NCBI GenBank assembly: GCA_050699055.1
Contig: JBOHCT010000028.1
Span: 1-28,356 of the forward strand
Direction: 5' to 3'
Source: JBOHCT01 sp050699055
GTDB taxonomy: Bacteria; Actinomycetota; Actinomycetes; Streptosporangiales; JBOHCT01
Length of the DNA: 28,356 nt
The notes beneath the pieces were generated by a model that worked only from the letters and a program-made list of their open reading frames with translations, was not told the origin of the DNA and made no database searches. Below, one piece after another: positions 7,162-15,639 of the stretch (its first letter is position 1; each line of letters begins with the position of its first letter). The position numbers were made by a program, and so were the translations under genes.

Positions 7162-7320
7162 ACCGTTCGCCGACGACACCCGCTACCCATAAACCCCTTA
7201 TCCACAGGGGATCCCGACATCTCCGGGTGCGAAACACGGGACGACATGCCCTTGACGTGGGTGCTATCCCGGTCATCAGATCGCTAGTGACCGTGAGATC
7301 GGGGAGACGAGCGTGCGCCA

Positions 7321-8112
7321 GTGAGAAGCATCGGTGTGGACGGGTTCCAGTTGTCCTACGACCGACCGGCGAGGGCCCCGCCGTTGTGCTGTTGCACGGC
7401 TGGCCGGGGGACCGGGCCGATTACCGCGACGTTGTCCCGCTGCTGGCGGACTCGGCCGATGTGCTGGTCCCGGATCTGCGAGGAGCTCGGTCTGCGCCGG
7501 CCCGTGGTCGCCGGGTACGACGTCGGCAGCCGTGTAGCGCAGACACTGGCCGCGGCCCGACCGGACCTGGCCGGCGCACTGATCCTCGCTCCACCCCTGC
7601 CTGGCGTCGGACCACGTGTGCTCGATGAACACGCACAGCACGAGTTCTGGTACCAGGCATTTCACCAGCTACCTGTGGTCGAGCAGCTGATCGACGGCAA
7701 GCCGGAGGCCATACGCGATTACCTCGCGCACTTCTGGACGCATTGGTCGGGGCCGGAGTACACGCCCGACGCCAACCACCTTGATCACTTGGTGGCGGTC
7801 TACGGGCTATCGGGCGCTCTGACGGCATCAATCGCCTGGTACCGGGCTGGTGCCGGCACCGTGGCCGCGTCCCTGGCCGAAGCCGCTCCGGACCCGGAGG
7901 CTCGGATGGGCGTGCCCACAACGGTGCTCTGGCCCGAGTACGACCCGCTTTTCCCGCGCGCATGGTCGGACCGCCTGGAGGAGTTCTTCAGCGATGTCGA
8001 CCTGCGCTTCATCGATGGGATCGGCCACTTCGTCCCGCTGGAATCTCCGCACCTGTTCGCGGAAGAAGTGGCTGGCGCTATCGCTCGACGGGCCGGCCAC
8101 GCCACGAGATGA
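7321..8112 (+). pseudogene. Broken epoxide hydrolase/haloalkane dehalogenase-like gene
   Basis: The final two thirds form a good alpha/beta hydrolase end: PVVAGYDVGSRVAQ (Asp nucleophile in GYDVGS), then LWPEYDPLFP and GIGHFVPLESP with the catalytic His. The first part is out of frame. It starts VRSIGVDGFQLSYDR at GTG 7321, loses one base near 7373, and the following GEGPAVVLLHGWPGDRAD to VPDLRG is read only in another frame. Near 7480-7488 the sequence jumps from the LRG strand straight to EELGLRR, omitting the roughly 20-25 residues that normally follow (the SDKP loop and helix). With one frameshift and one internal deletion, a functional protein is unlikely. An open frame spans the whole stretch, so a gene caller would report it as intact. 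Confidence 0.75.
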
Positions 8113-8245
8113 GAGATGGTCCGACCCGGGGCCCTCACTGTGACACCTCGTGACGGCGGGGATAGGAGGAGGCGGCGAGCACGGCTACGGCCAGCAGGAC
8201 GCCCCCGTCCCCCTGCTGGAGCTGAACGAGGGCGTGGAGAACCCC

Positions 8246-8265
8246 TGCCCGGCATTTGCCGGGCA
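8246..8265. other. Perfect 8-bp hairpin upstream of psuG
   Basis: TGCCCGGC-ATTT-GCCGGGCA forms an 8-bp GC-rich stem with a 4-nt loop in the 243-bp gap between the broken hydrolase gene and psuG. No T-run follows on either strand, so it is at most a GC-type terminator of the broken gene or an RNA structure in a psuG leader. Nothing else is recognisable in this gap. Confidence 0.45.
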
Positions 8266-8355
8266 TCGCGGCGGTGCGGCCAACGTGTGGCAGGACGTTA
8301 CCTCGCGCGAGGGGCGTTCCGGTACCCGGTCGCCCGCCCGTGAGAGCGTGAGTCC

Positions 8356-9303
8356 ATGAGTACCCAGCCCGGCACCGTGATCGGCGATGATGTCCAGGAG
8401 GCGCTGCGCGCTGGTACCCCTGTGGTCGCGCTCGAATCGACGATCATCGCGCATGGTCTGCCGCGGCCGCGCAACCACGAGGTGGCGTTGGAGCTGGGTC
8501 GCCTGCTGCGCGACGACGGCGTCGTACCGGCGACCGTCGCGGTGATCGATGGGGTGCCTCGTGTCGGGGTCACGGCGTCGGAGCTCGAACGGATCGCGTT
8601 CTCCGACGATGTCCCCAAGGCGTCCGTCCGTGACCTTCCCATTGCGGCCGCGCGGGGCCGCTGTGGGGCCACTACCGTGGCCGCGACCGCTCATCTCGCC
8701 GCTCGCGCCGGTCTGCGGGTGTTCGCCACCGGCGGCCTGGGCGGGGTTCATCGTGAGGCACGGACCTCGTGGGACGAGTCGGCCGATCTCGGGACCCTCT
8801 CCCGGACCCGCATCACCGTCGTCTGCGCGGGCGTGAAGTCGATCCTGGACATCCCCGCCACGCTGGAGCGTCTGGAGACCGCGAGCGTCAGCGTCGTCGG
8901 GTACCGGACGTCGCGGTTCCCCGGCTTCTACCTGTCGGACTCCGGTTACGACATCGACTGGTCGGTCGATGGACCCGAGGAGATCGCGGCGGCGATGGAT
9001 GCCCAGGCGCGGCTGGAAACCGGCGCGCTGATCGTCGCCAACCCGTTGCCGCTCGGCGAGCAGCTCGACCCGGCGCTGCACGATCGTGCCCTTGACGAGA
9101 GTCTGGCGGCCGCGGAGGCGGCGGGAGTTCGCGGGAAACGGGTCACGCCCTTCCTCTTGGACTATCTGCAGCGAGCGACCGACGGGGAGAGTCTCGAGGC
9201 GAACATCCGTGCCGTACGAAACAACGTGCGGCTCGGCGGGGCGGTCGCGAGGACGTGGGCGGAGCGGGAGGGCGGCGGTGTCAGCGATTCTCGTTATCGG
9301 TGA
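8356..9303 (+). CDS. psuG: Pseudouridine-5'-phosphate glycosidase
   Basis: PsuG cleaves the C-C glycosidic bond of pseudouridine 5'-phosphate to uracil and ribose 5-phosphate. The 315-residue protein matches the family along its length: ALESTIIAHGLPRPRN at 25-40 with catalytic Glu27, ATVAVIDG, the PKASVRDL lysine (Lys88), FATGGLGGVHR, and CAGVKSILDIPATLE with the Schiff-base Lys161, then FPGFYLSDSG. ATG 8356 is used; only a weak GAG-type ribosome site precedes it. The kinase gene overlaps its last 26 bp, giving the usual psuG-psuK pair. The location beside a nucleoside importer suggests that imported or RNA-derived pseudouridine is the source of substrate. Confidence 0.93.
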   Translation: MSTQPGTVIGDDVQEALRAGTPVVALESTIIAHGLPRPRNHEVALELGRLLRDDGVVPATVAVIDGVPRVGVTASELERIAFSDDVPKASVRDLPIAAARGRCGATTVAATAHLAARAGLRVFATGGLGGVHREARTSWDESADLGTLSRTRITVVCAGVKSILDIPATLERLETASVSVVGYRTSRFPGFYLSDSGYDIDWSVDGPEEIAAAMDAQARLETGALIVANPLPLGEQLDPALHDRALDESLAAAEAAGVRGKRVTPFLLDYLQRATDGESLEANIRAVRNNVRLGGAVARTWAEREGGGVSDSRYR

Positions 9304-10195
9304 CGTGATCTCCGATGTGGTGGTGCGCCGACCCGGGAAGCTCCCGACGGGCATCGAGGCCCGCGCGTCGATCGACCACGTGCCCGGCGGTTCCGGCGCC
9401 AACCAGGCAGCCTGGCTCGGGTCCCTGGGAGTACGGGTGTCGCTGGCCAGCCGGGTGGGGGCCGCGGACCACGCGTACCATGGGGCGCTCCTCCGCTCGT
9501 ACGGCGTCCGCCCCCTCCTCTCGGTCGACCCGGAACTCGACACGGGCAGGATCGTCTGTCTCGTCGACGAAGGGGGGGAGCGCACGTTTCTCACCGACCG
9601 TGGGGCGGGGGTCCGCGCGCCCGAGCTCTCCGTGGACCTGGTCGACGAGGTGTCGCTGGTCCACGTCTCCGGATACGCCCTGTTCGCGCCTCCGGCGCGG
9701 CAGCCCATCCTCGACTTCCTCGCTCGGGCGACCCGCGCCGGCGTGCCATGCACTGTCGACCCTGGCTCCGCGTCCTTCTTGACGGAGGCGGGCGCGGCGG
9801 CATTCCTGGAGTGGACGCGGGCTGCGACGGCCTGCTTCCCCAACGTGGAGGAGGCCCGCGTCCTGAGTGGCGAGACAGAACCGGAGGAGCAGCTGCGGGC
9901 ACTCACACCGTGGTACGACACCGTGGCGGTCAAGCTCGGGGCGGGCGGCGCGATGGCGGCCTCGCGGTGCGGGTCTCCTGTACGCGTACCGGCCGCGGAC
10001 GTCCGCCCGGTGGATTCCACAGGTGCGGGCGACGCGTTCTGCGCGGGGTTCCTCGCCGCGTACGTCGCCGGCGTGTCGCTGGGCGATTGCCTGGCCGAGG
10101 CCGTCGCCCTCGGTGGGCGGGCGGTGACCAGGCCCGGCGGTAGACCCGACAGGGGCGGTGCCCAGCGACCCGCGACGCACCCACGCTCTCGATAA
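9278..10195 (+). CDS. psuK: PfkB-family kinase, probable pseudouridine kinase
   Basis: A 305-residue ribokinase-fold carbohydrate kinase. The N-terminal PfkB signature PGGSGANQA starts at 36, and the anion hole/catalytic motif STGAGDAFCAGF is at 247-258 with base Asp252. Because it overlaps psuG by 26 bp it most likely phosphorylates pseudouridine to feed PsuG; on sequence alone another sugar or nucleoside kinase role is possible. GTG 9278 is chosen for the strong upstream GGAGCGGGAGGG; the frame extends further left but there it is only antisense-like sequence inside psuG. The C-terminus after RAVTRPGG is about 18 Arg/Gly/Pro-rich residues unlike the family and runs into the convergent permease gene, suggesting a rearranged 3' end. 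Confidence 0.82.
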   Translation: MSAILVIGDVISDVVVRRPGKLPTGIEARASIDHVPGGSGANQAAWLGSLGVRVSLASRVGAADHAYHGALLRSYGVRPLLSVDPELDTGRIVCLVDEGGERTFLTDRGAGVRAPELSVDLVDEVSLVHVSGYALFAPPARQPILDFLARATRAGVPCTVDPGSASFLTEAGAAAFLEWTRAATACFPNVEEARVLSGETEPEEQLRALTPWYDTVAVKLGAGGAMAASRCGSPVRVPAADVRPVDSTGAGDAFCAGFLAAYVAGVSLGDCLAEAVALGGRAVTRPGGRPDRGGAQRPATHPRSR

Positions 10196-11467
10196 GGAGC
10201 GTACGTACGGCTTACCGTCGGCGCCGGGTGGGCGAACCCGCCCGACCAGGCCAGCCACCGCCAGGATCGTCGCGAGGTACGGGGCCATGAGGAGGAACTC
10301 CGACGGGATCGGCGCCCCGAGGATGCCGAGGATGCTCTGCAAGGCGTCGGCGAAGCCGAACAGCAACGCGGCGATCATCGCCCCGCGCGGGCGCCAAGCA
10401 CCGAAAATTACCGCGGCGAGCGCGATGAACCCCTTGCCTGACGAGATGTCCTTGCCGAAAGCGCCCACAGAACCGATCGTGAAGAACGCTCCGCCGAGGC
10501 CGGAGGTCAAACCACCGAGGATCACGTTGCGATAGCGGGTGGCGAGCACCTTGATACCGACCGCGTCCGCGGCGGTCGGGTGCTCGCCGACCGCGCGTAC
10601 CCGCAGCCCCCAGCGGGTGTGAAAGAGTCCCACTTGCACGACGATCAACAGGATGTAGCAGAAGTACAGGAAGATGTTCGCGTCGAAGAAGATCGGCCCG
10701 ATGATCGGTATGTCGCCGAGGACGGGCACCTTGATGTCGGCGAAGATGGCGGGAGAGTTCAGCGTGTCCTGAAAGGGTATGAGTAGCCGGTCGTAGGCGA
10801 AGCTGGTCAGACCGAGCGCGAACACGTTCAAGACGACGCCGACGATGATCTGGTCGGCCTGGTAGCGAATGGCCAGCACAGCCAGCGCGCAGCCAAGCAG
10901 GCCGCCCGCGATCATCGCCCCGGCCACCCCGAGCCACAGGCTGGCGAAGGCGCTGGCCGCTACCGCACCCGCGAATGCCCCGAGGAGGAACTGCCCCTCG
11001 ATCATGATGTTGATGACGCCCGCGCGTTCGCAGAGGATGCCCGACAGCGCGCCCAGGATGATCGGTATAGAGCGCACGAGAGTGGAGTTGCCGAGCCCGA
11101 CGAGGCTCATGCTCTGACCGGCCGCCGCCCAGGCGAGGAACGTGAAGAAAAACGCCACGAAGCAGGCGGCGAGCAGCCGGTTCGCGCCACGCCTGCCGAA
11201 GCCGTACGCGAGCTGCGTGATCCCGAGCAGGACGACAACGGCGCCGAGCCCGGTCGACACGCCATAGACCGGGATAGGCATGTCGGGCACCTGCACGTAC
11301 TTTCCGGTGCCCGAGAGACCGAAGCTCGCGATGGCGCCCGGCGGCGTACGGAGCCCGAAGACGAAGACCATGACGAGCCCGAGGCCAATGGAGACGGCGC
11401 CGGTGACGCGGCGCCGCGTGATGCCGAGCGTTCGGCCCCGCGAGACCCCTGCGGTGAGTGTCGTCAT
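9281..11467 (-). CDS. Nucleoside ABC transporter permease, with read-through C-terminal extension
   Basis: From ATG 11467 the protein is a BmpA/Nup-type inner-membrane permease (branched-chain/ribose permease superfamily). It has about nine hydrophobic segments, GALSGILCERAGVINI around 140, the EAA-like RVRAVGEHPTAADAVGI loop, and the closing VGRVRPPGADGKPYVRS at about residue 420 (near 10195). Family members stop there. Here no stop occurs, and the frame stays open for about 300 further codons to 9281, lying antisense to psuK; that part is Arg-rich and resembles no protein. The trustworthy portion is about 10195-11467. Its ATG overlaps the preceding permease stop (ATGA). It forms the importer channel with that permease. 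The missing stop may be a deletion between convergent genes or a sequencing error. Confidence 0.72.
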   Translation of the reverse strand: MTTLTAGVSRGRTLGITRRRVTGAVSIGLGLVMVFVFGLRTPPGAIASFGLSGTGKYVQVPDMPIPVYGVSTGLGAVVVLLGITQLAYGFGRRGANRLLAACFVAFFFTFLAWAAAGQSMSLVGLGNSTLVRSIPIILGALSGILCERAGVINIMIEGQFLLGAFAGAVAASAFASLWLGVAGAMIAGGLLGCALAVLAIRYQADQIIVGVVLNVFALGLTSFAYDRLLIPFQDTLNSPAIFADIKVPVLGDIPIIGPIFFDANIFLYFCYILLIVVQVGLFHTRWGLRVRAVGEHPTAADAVGIKVLATRYRNVILGGLTSGLGGAFFTIGSVGAFGKDISSGKGFIALAAVIFGAWRPRGAMIAALLFGFADALQSILGILGAPIPSEFLLMAPYLATILAVAGLVGRVRPPGADGKPYVRSLSRAWVRRGSLGTAPVGSTAGPGHRPPTEGDGLGQAIAQRHAGDVRGEEPRAERVARTCGIHRADVRGRYAYRRPAPRGRHRAARPELDRHGVVPRCECPQLLLRFCLATQDAGLLHVGEAGRRSPRPLQECRRARLRQEGRGARVDSAWHAGAGRPSEEVEDGLPRRRREQGVSGDVDQRHLVDQVHGELGRADPRPTVGEKRALPPFVDETDDPARVEFRVDREEGADAVRAEERPMVRVVRGPHPAGQRHPYSQGPEPGCLVGAGTAGHVVDRRAGLDARRELPGSAHHHIGDHVTDNENR

Positions 11468-12753
11468 CCACCCCACCCCTTGGACAGCATCTGTTCCGTC
11501 TCGCCGCCCACGCGCCGGCCGCGGAGCCGGAAGATGGCCCGGACCAGGGGCGGGGTGGCGATGAAGATCACGATGAGTGCCTGGATGACGGTGACCACAT
11601 CGACAGGCGTGCCGGTCGCGGCCTGCATGACCGTGCCGCCGGCCTGCAGCGCGCCGAAGAGCAGGCCGGCCAGTACGGTTCCGAGCGGCGTGTTGCGGCC
11701 CAGCAGCGCGACAGTAATCGCGGTGAAGCCGAGCTCGGAGTGCAGGCCCGGGCTGATGAAGTGCTGGGTGCCTTGCACGTAGGTACCACCAGCGAGGCCA
11801 GCGAGCCCACCGGACACCAGCATGACGAGGACGTAGACGCGGGGCACGCTCATGCCGGCCGTGCGGGCGGCGTCGGGGTTGAGACCGACCGCGCGGAACT
11901 CGAAGCCGAGGGTGCTGCGGTCGAGCAACCAGGCGACACCGGCGGCCGCGAGGAGCGCGGCGACGATACCCCAACTGACCCGCAGCGACGAGCCGAAGAT
12001 CGGTGGAAGCTGCGCGGAGGTGTCGAGTACCGGGCTGATCGGGTCGGTTCGCCCCGGTCGCTGGAACCACGTGCTGTGCAGCAGGTACAGCAGCAGGAAG
12101 AAGGCGATGTAGTTCAGCATGATCGTCGTAATGACCTCGTGCGCGCCGGTACGCGCCTTGAGCCATCCGGCGATCCCGCCGAAGACGGCTCCTCCGACGA
12201 TGCCTCCGGCCAGGGCGACGAGCACGTGGATGACGATCGGCAGGTGCACCGCGAAGCCGAGCCAGCCGGCCAGCAGCCCGCCGGTGACGATTTGGCCCTG
12301 CGCGCCGATGTTGAACAGTCCCGACCGGAAGGAGATCGCTACGGCCAGCCCGGCGAGGATGAGGGGCGTGGCCGCGACGAGCGTCTCCGAGACGGGGTTG
12401 AAGATCTGAGCGAAGGAGCCGGTGCCGTGGACGTAGGCGAGGATGGAGGAGGGGTCGACGATCGCGCCGCGGAAGAGCGCGTAGTACGCGGCGGCGACAG
12501 ACTGCCAGGCCGCTGTCAGGGCGTCGCTCGGCCGGGCGAAGAAGTAGCCGACCTTCGGCAGGACGTCTGGGTCGGAGAGCGCGATCAGCACGCCGCCGAG
12601 AAAGAGTGCGACGACGATCGCCAAGAACGTGATGACCGCGGAGTTGCCGGTGATGATGGCGTCGAGGACCGCGCGCGAGAAGGAAGGTCGCGGTTCCCGT
12701 CGGGGCGTGGGCTCGCCCGGTGGCTGTGAACGAGCGGTCGACGTGTCGCTCAC
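11464..12753 (-). CDS. Nucleoside ABC transporter permease (first of pair)
   Basis: A 429-residue integral membrane protein of the same superfamily as its neighbour. A charged N-terminal 25 residues precede the first hydrophobic helix (ITFLAIVVALFLGGVLI). Landmarks are TLVAATPLILAGLAVAISFRSGLFNIGAQGQ, the substrate-family motif GAHEVITTIMLNYIAFFLL, and the cytoplasmic coupling loop GFEFRAVGLNPDAARTAG. These are typical of the permease that pairs with PnrA/BMP lipoproteins for nucleoside uptake. GTG 12753 overlaps the ATPase stop (GTGA) and its own stop overlaps the next permease start (ATGA), so the three products are probably translationally coupled. It forms a heterodimeric pore with the second permease. 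Confidence 0.9.
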   Translation of the reverse strand: MSDTSTARSQPPGEPTPRREPRPSFSRAVLDAIITGNSAVITFLAIVVALFLGGVLIALSDPDVLPKVGYFFARPSDALTAAWQSVAAAYYALFRGAIVDPSSILAYVHGTGSFAQIFNPVSETLVAATPLILAGLAVAISFRSGLFNIGAQGQIVTGGLLAGWLGFAVHLPIVIHVLVALAGGIVGGAVFGGIAGWLKARTGAHEVITTIMLNYIAFFLLLYLLHSTWFQRPGRTDPISPVLDTSAQLPPIFGSSLRVSWGIVAALLAAAGVAWLLDRSTLGFEFRAVGLNPDAARTAGMSVPRVYVLVMLVSGGLAGLAGGTYVQGTQHFISPGLHSELGFTAITVALLGRNTPLGTVLAGLLFGALQAGGTVMQAATGTPVDVVTVIQALIVIFIATPPLVRAIFRLRGRRVGGETEQMLSKGWGG

Positions 12754-14285
12754 TGGTGCTCTCCGGTCTCGATCCCGGAAGCCCCTTCGACGTGCGCCCC
12801 GGCCATCATCAGGCCGATGCGGTCCCGGCTGGTGTCCGGCCCGACGATGTCCACGATGCGACCCTGGTACATGACCGCGATACGGTCCGCGAGCGACATG
12901 ACCTCGTCGAGCTCGGTGGACACGATCAGGACCGCGCTGCCCTTGTCTCGCTCGGCCACGAGCCGGTTGTGCACGAACTCCGTCGAGCCGACGTCGAGGC
13001 CGCGGGTCGGCTGGGAGGCGACGAACAGCCGGAGCGGACGGGACAGCTCTCTCGCCACGACGACCTTCTGCTGGTTGCCGCCGGACAGCGAGGACGCAGG
13101 TGAGGAGACCGAGGCGGTACGGATGTCGAACTCCTGGACCCGCTCCCGCGCGGACTCCTTGACCGCCGCCGGTGTCATGGCCAGCCCACGGGCGAACGGT
13201 GACCGGTTGTAGACGTCGAGGATGAGGTTCTCCGCGATGGTGAACGCGCCAACCAGGCCGTCTCGTTGTCGGTCCTCCGGGACGTAGCCGACGCCCGCCT
13301 CGAAGATGTCCCGCGGCGGCCTTCCGGAGAGTTCCCTCCCGTCGACGCGAATGGAGCCTGTGGCAGGCCTCAGGCCCATCAGCGCCTCCACCAGCTCGGT
13401 CTGACCGTTGCCCTGAACACCCGCGACGGCCAGGACCTCCCCCGCGCGTACGTCGAAGCTGACCTCGTCGACCACCCGCTGGTCGCGCTCGTCCACCACG
13501 GAGAGCCCGTCGACCTGGAGGACGGGGTCGGCCGGCTTGGCCGGTTCCTTGTCCACGCGCAACATGACTGGCCTGCCGACCATGAACGAAGCCAGCTCGG
13601 CCTCGCTGGTCGTCGGAGCTGTGGTCTTGACCACCTGGCCGTGGCGGATCACGGTGACCGCGTCCGCGATCCGTTTGACCTCGCGGAGCTTGTGTGTGAT
13701 GAAAACGACGGAGCGGCCTGCCTCCTTCAGCGAGCGCATGACCTCGAAGAGGTCCCCGGTCTCCTGTGGGGTGAGGACGGCGGTCGGCTCGTCGAGAATC
13801 AGGACCTGTGCCTCACGGGTCAGCGCCTTGACGATCTCCACGCGTTGCTGGACACCGACCGGCAGATCCTCGACCACCGCGTCCGGGTCGACGGCGAGGC
13901 GGTGACGGTGGGAGACCTCGAGTACGTTCTTGCGGGCACGCCTCCGGTCGAGCAGACCGAACGGGCCACGCGTGGGCTCGCGGCCGAGGAGGATGTTCTC
14001 GGCGACGGTGAAGACCGGTACCAGCATGAAGTGCTGGTGGACCATGCCGATGCCCGCGGCGATCGCGTCGCCGGGGTCGCCGAAGCGCTGCGGCTCGCCG
14101 TCGACCAATACCTCGCCCTCGTCGGGCTGGATCAGGCCGTACAAGACGTTCATGAGCGTCGTCTTGCCCGCGCCGTTCTCGCCGAGCAGCGCGTGGATCT
14201 CGCCCGCCGCGACGGTGAGGTCGATGTGGTCGTTGGCCACGAGCGTGCCGAACCGCTTGGTGATGCCGCGAAGCTCGAGCTCCAG
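12750..14285 (-). CDS. Nucleoside ABC transporter ATP-binding protein (double ABC domain)
   Basis: Two tandem ABC domains as in RbsA/MglA-type ATPases. Domain 1 has Walker A GENGAGKTT (35-43), signature VGVQQRVEI and Walker B LILDEPTAVLTPQE. Domain 2 has a degenerate Walker A (GVQGNGQTEL), signature SLSGGNQQKVV and the Nup-family ASQPTRGLD in place of a standard Walker B. The start needs care. The first GTG (14240) would remove LELRGITKRFGTL, the conserved first strand and A-loop. In frame, CTG 14285 lies 6 nt after GGGGAG and gives exactly the family N-terminus, so a CTG start is proposed (511 residues). It energises the two permeases encoded downstream. The 102 bp upstream, after the P450 gene, hold a 10-bp palindrome. 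Confidence 0.88.
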   Translation of the reverse strand: MELELRGITKRFGTLVANDHIDLTVAAGEIHALLGENGAGKTTLMNVLYGLIQPDEGEVLVDGEPQRFGDPGDAIAAGIGMVHQHFMLVPVFTVAENILLGREPTRGPFGLLDRRRARKNVLEVSHRHRLAVDPDAVVEDLPVGVQQRVEIVKALTREAQVLILDEPTAVLTPQETGDLFEVMRSLKEAGRSVVFITHKLREVKRIADAVTVIRHGQVVKTTAPTTSEAELASFMVGRPVMLRVDKEPAKPADPVLQVDGLSVVDERDQRVVDEVSFDVRAGEVLAVAGVQGNGQTELVEALMGLRPATGSIRVDGRELSGRPPRDIFEAGVGYVPEDRQRDGLVGAFTIAENLILDVYNRSPFARGLAMTPAAVKESARERVQEFDIRTASVSSPASSLSGGNQQKVVVARELSRPLRLFVASQPTRGLDVGSTEFVHNRLVAERDKGSAVLIVSTELDEVMSLADRIAVMYQGRIVDIVGPDTSRDRIGLMMAGAHVEGASGIETGEHQ

Positions 14286-14306
14286 AGTGATCTCCCCTCC
14301 GGTTTC

Positions 14307-14316
14307 TTGGCGCCAA
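14307..14316. promoter_or_regulatory. 10-bp palindrome upstream of the ABC ATPase gene
   Basis: TTGGCGCCAA is a perfect palindrome 22 bp before the proposed CTG start of the ATPase gene, in the 102-bp gap after the P450 gene. It could mark an internal promoter or operator separating P450 from transporter expression. One palindrome of this size can occur by chance in GC-rich DNA. Confidence 0.25.
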
Positions 14317-14387
14317 AGCGTAGCGGCTGGCGGCGGACTCTCGGCCGTTGGTGCGACCTTCCCCGTCGCGCCTCCTCGGCCGGCCGT

Positions 14388-15569
14388 TCAGCTGATCACG
14401 GGCACGTGCTCGTAGCCGTGCAGGACGAACGTCGGCCGCCGTCGTGGTTCCGCGGCCAACCTGAGCCGAGGCATCCGCTCCAGCAGGAGCGGCACCGAGA
14501 CCTGTAGCTCCATACGAGCCAGTGGGGCGCCGAGGCAAAAATGCACGCCGGCGCCGAACCCGATATGCGGGTTGGGGTCGCGGGCCACATCGAAGGCGTC
14601 CGCGTCGGCGAAGGCCGCGGAGTCTCGATTGGCAGCACCGAGTAGCGCCGCGATCTTCCCTCCCGCCGGGACGCGCTGGCCACCGACAGCGACGTCCTCG
14701 GTCGCGGTGCGCTCGAAGAGCTGGAGCGGCGAGTCGTAGCGGATCATCTCCTCTACCGCGGTCGCGGCGAGCGAAGGATCGGCGCGCAGTCGCGCCAACT
14801 GGTCGGGGTGGCGGAACAACGCCACCATGCCGTTGCCCATCGCGTTGACCGAAGCCTCATGACCGGCGTTGAGCAGGAGCATCGCGGAGGCGATCACCTC
14901 ATCTTCAGACAGCCGCTGCCCTCCGTCCTCGATCGCCGCCAGATGACTCACGAGGTCCTCGCGTGGGCGCGCGCGACGCTCGCGGGCGAGGCCCCGCATG
15001 TAGTCCGCGAACTCTCGCGACGCCGCGACCGCTCGCCGCTCGACCTCCGACGAACGGCCGAGCTCGTACATCTTGACGATGCTCTGCGACCAGGGTCGCA
15101 GCAGGTCGCGATCTGACTCGGGGACGCCGAGCAACTCGGCGATGACCGCGACAGGCAGTGGCTCGGCGTAGTCGGCGATCAGGTCCATGCCGCCATCCTT
15201 GGCGGCTCCTTCCAGGAGAGACGCGGCGAGCTGCTGGACCCGCGGTCGCAGCCTCTCGACGTGTCCCCTCGAGAAGGCCTTGGCAACGAGCGAGCGTAGC
15301 CGGTGGTGTTCCGGTGGCTCGTTCTCCATCATCTGGTTACGGTGAATGAGGTTGAACGGCTCGAAGAACTCTCGCGGCTCCTTGTCCGTCCAAATGCGCC
15401 CCAGCCGTCGATCGCGCAATACTATGTTGGCATGTTTGTAGCTGAGCGCGAGAAACATACCGACAGACTCATGCCAGAATACAGGAGAAGCCTCTCGTAG
15501 CTCGCCGAGAACTGGGTACGGGTCGGCCGCGAACGTCGGCGAACTCAGGTCGAACGTCAAGACAGTCAC
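14388..15569 (-). CDS. Cytochrome P450
   Basis: A 393-residue soluble bacterial P450. The haem-ligand loop FGAGVHFCLGAPLAR contains Cys345; the ExxR motif appears as EEMIRYDSP; the I-helix oxygen-activation motif is AGHEAS, where the usual Thr-Thr pair is Ala-Ser; and the C-helix has the ENEPPEHHRLR segment. P450s of this type insert oxygen into small molecules using ferredoxin electrons; no ferredoxin or reductase gene is in the window. GTG 15569 is preferred to the upstream ATG 15587 because CGGGAGG sits 5 nt before it. The gene is sandwiched between the nucleoside-binding lipoprotein gene (70 bp upstream) and the importer ATPase gene (102 bp downstream), an unusual placement. Substrate unknown. 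Confidence 0.9.
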   Translation of the reverse strand: MTVLTFDLSSPTFAADPYPVLGELREASPVFWHESVGMFLALSYKHANIVLRDRRLGRIWTDKEPREFFEPFNLIHRNQMMENEPPEHHRLRSLVAKAFSRGHVERLRPRVQQLAASLLEGAAKDGGMDLIADYAEPLPVAVIAELLGVPESDRDLLRPWSQSIVKMYELGRSSEVERRAVAASREFADYMRGLARERRARPREDLVSHLAAIEDGGQRLSEDEVIASAMLLLNAGHEASVNAMGNGMVALFRHPDQLARLRADPSLAATAVEEMIRYDSPLQLFERTATEDVAVGGQRVPAGGKIAALLGAANRDSAAFADADAFDVARDPNPHIGFGAGVHFCLGAPLARMELQVSVPLLLERMPRLRLAAEPRRRPTFVLHGYEHVPVIS

Positions 15570-15639
15570 GCGTACCTCCCGGTCCATCTGCCCGTCTAGA
15601 CACCGACATCCGGCAGGCTAGGGGAGATGCAATTCTCGA

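Noticed and set aside
7252..7280. TTGACG box as a promoter for the downstream hydrolase pseudogene
   Set aside because: No acceptable -10 hexamer at 16-18 bp spacing.
5644..7287. A 547-codon plus-strand frame
   Set aside because: Antisense shadow of the DUF222-HNH gene; no recognisable domain.
11458..12729. A 423-codon plus-strand acidic frame
   Set aside because: Mirror image of the first permease gene (hydrophobic codons read as Asp/Glu/Arg in reverse); no protein family features.
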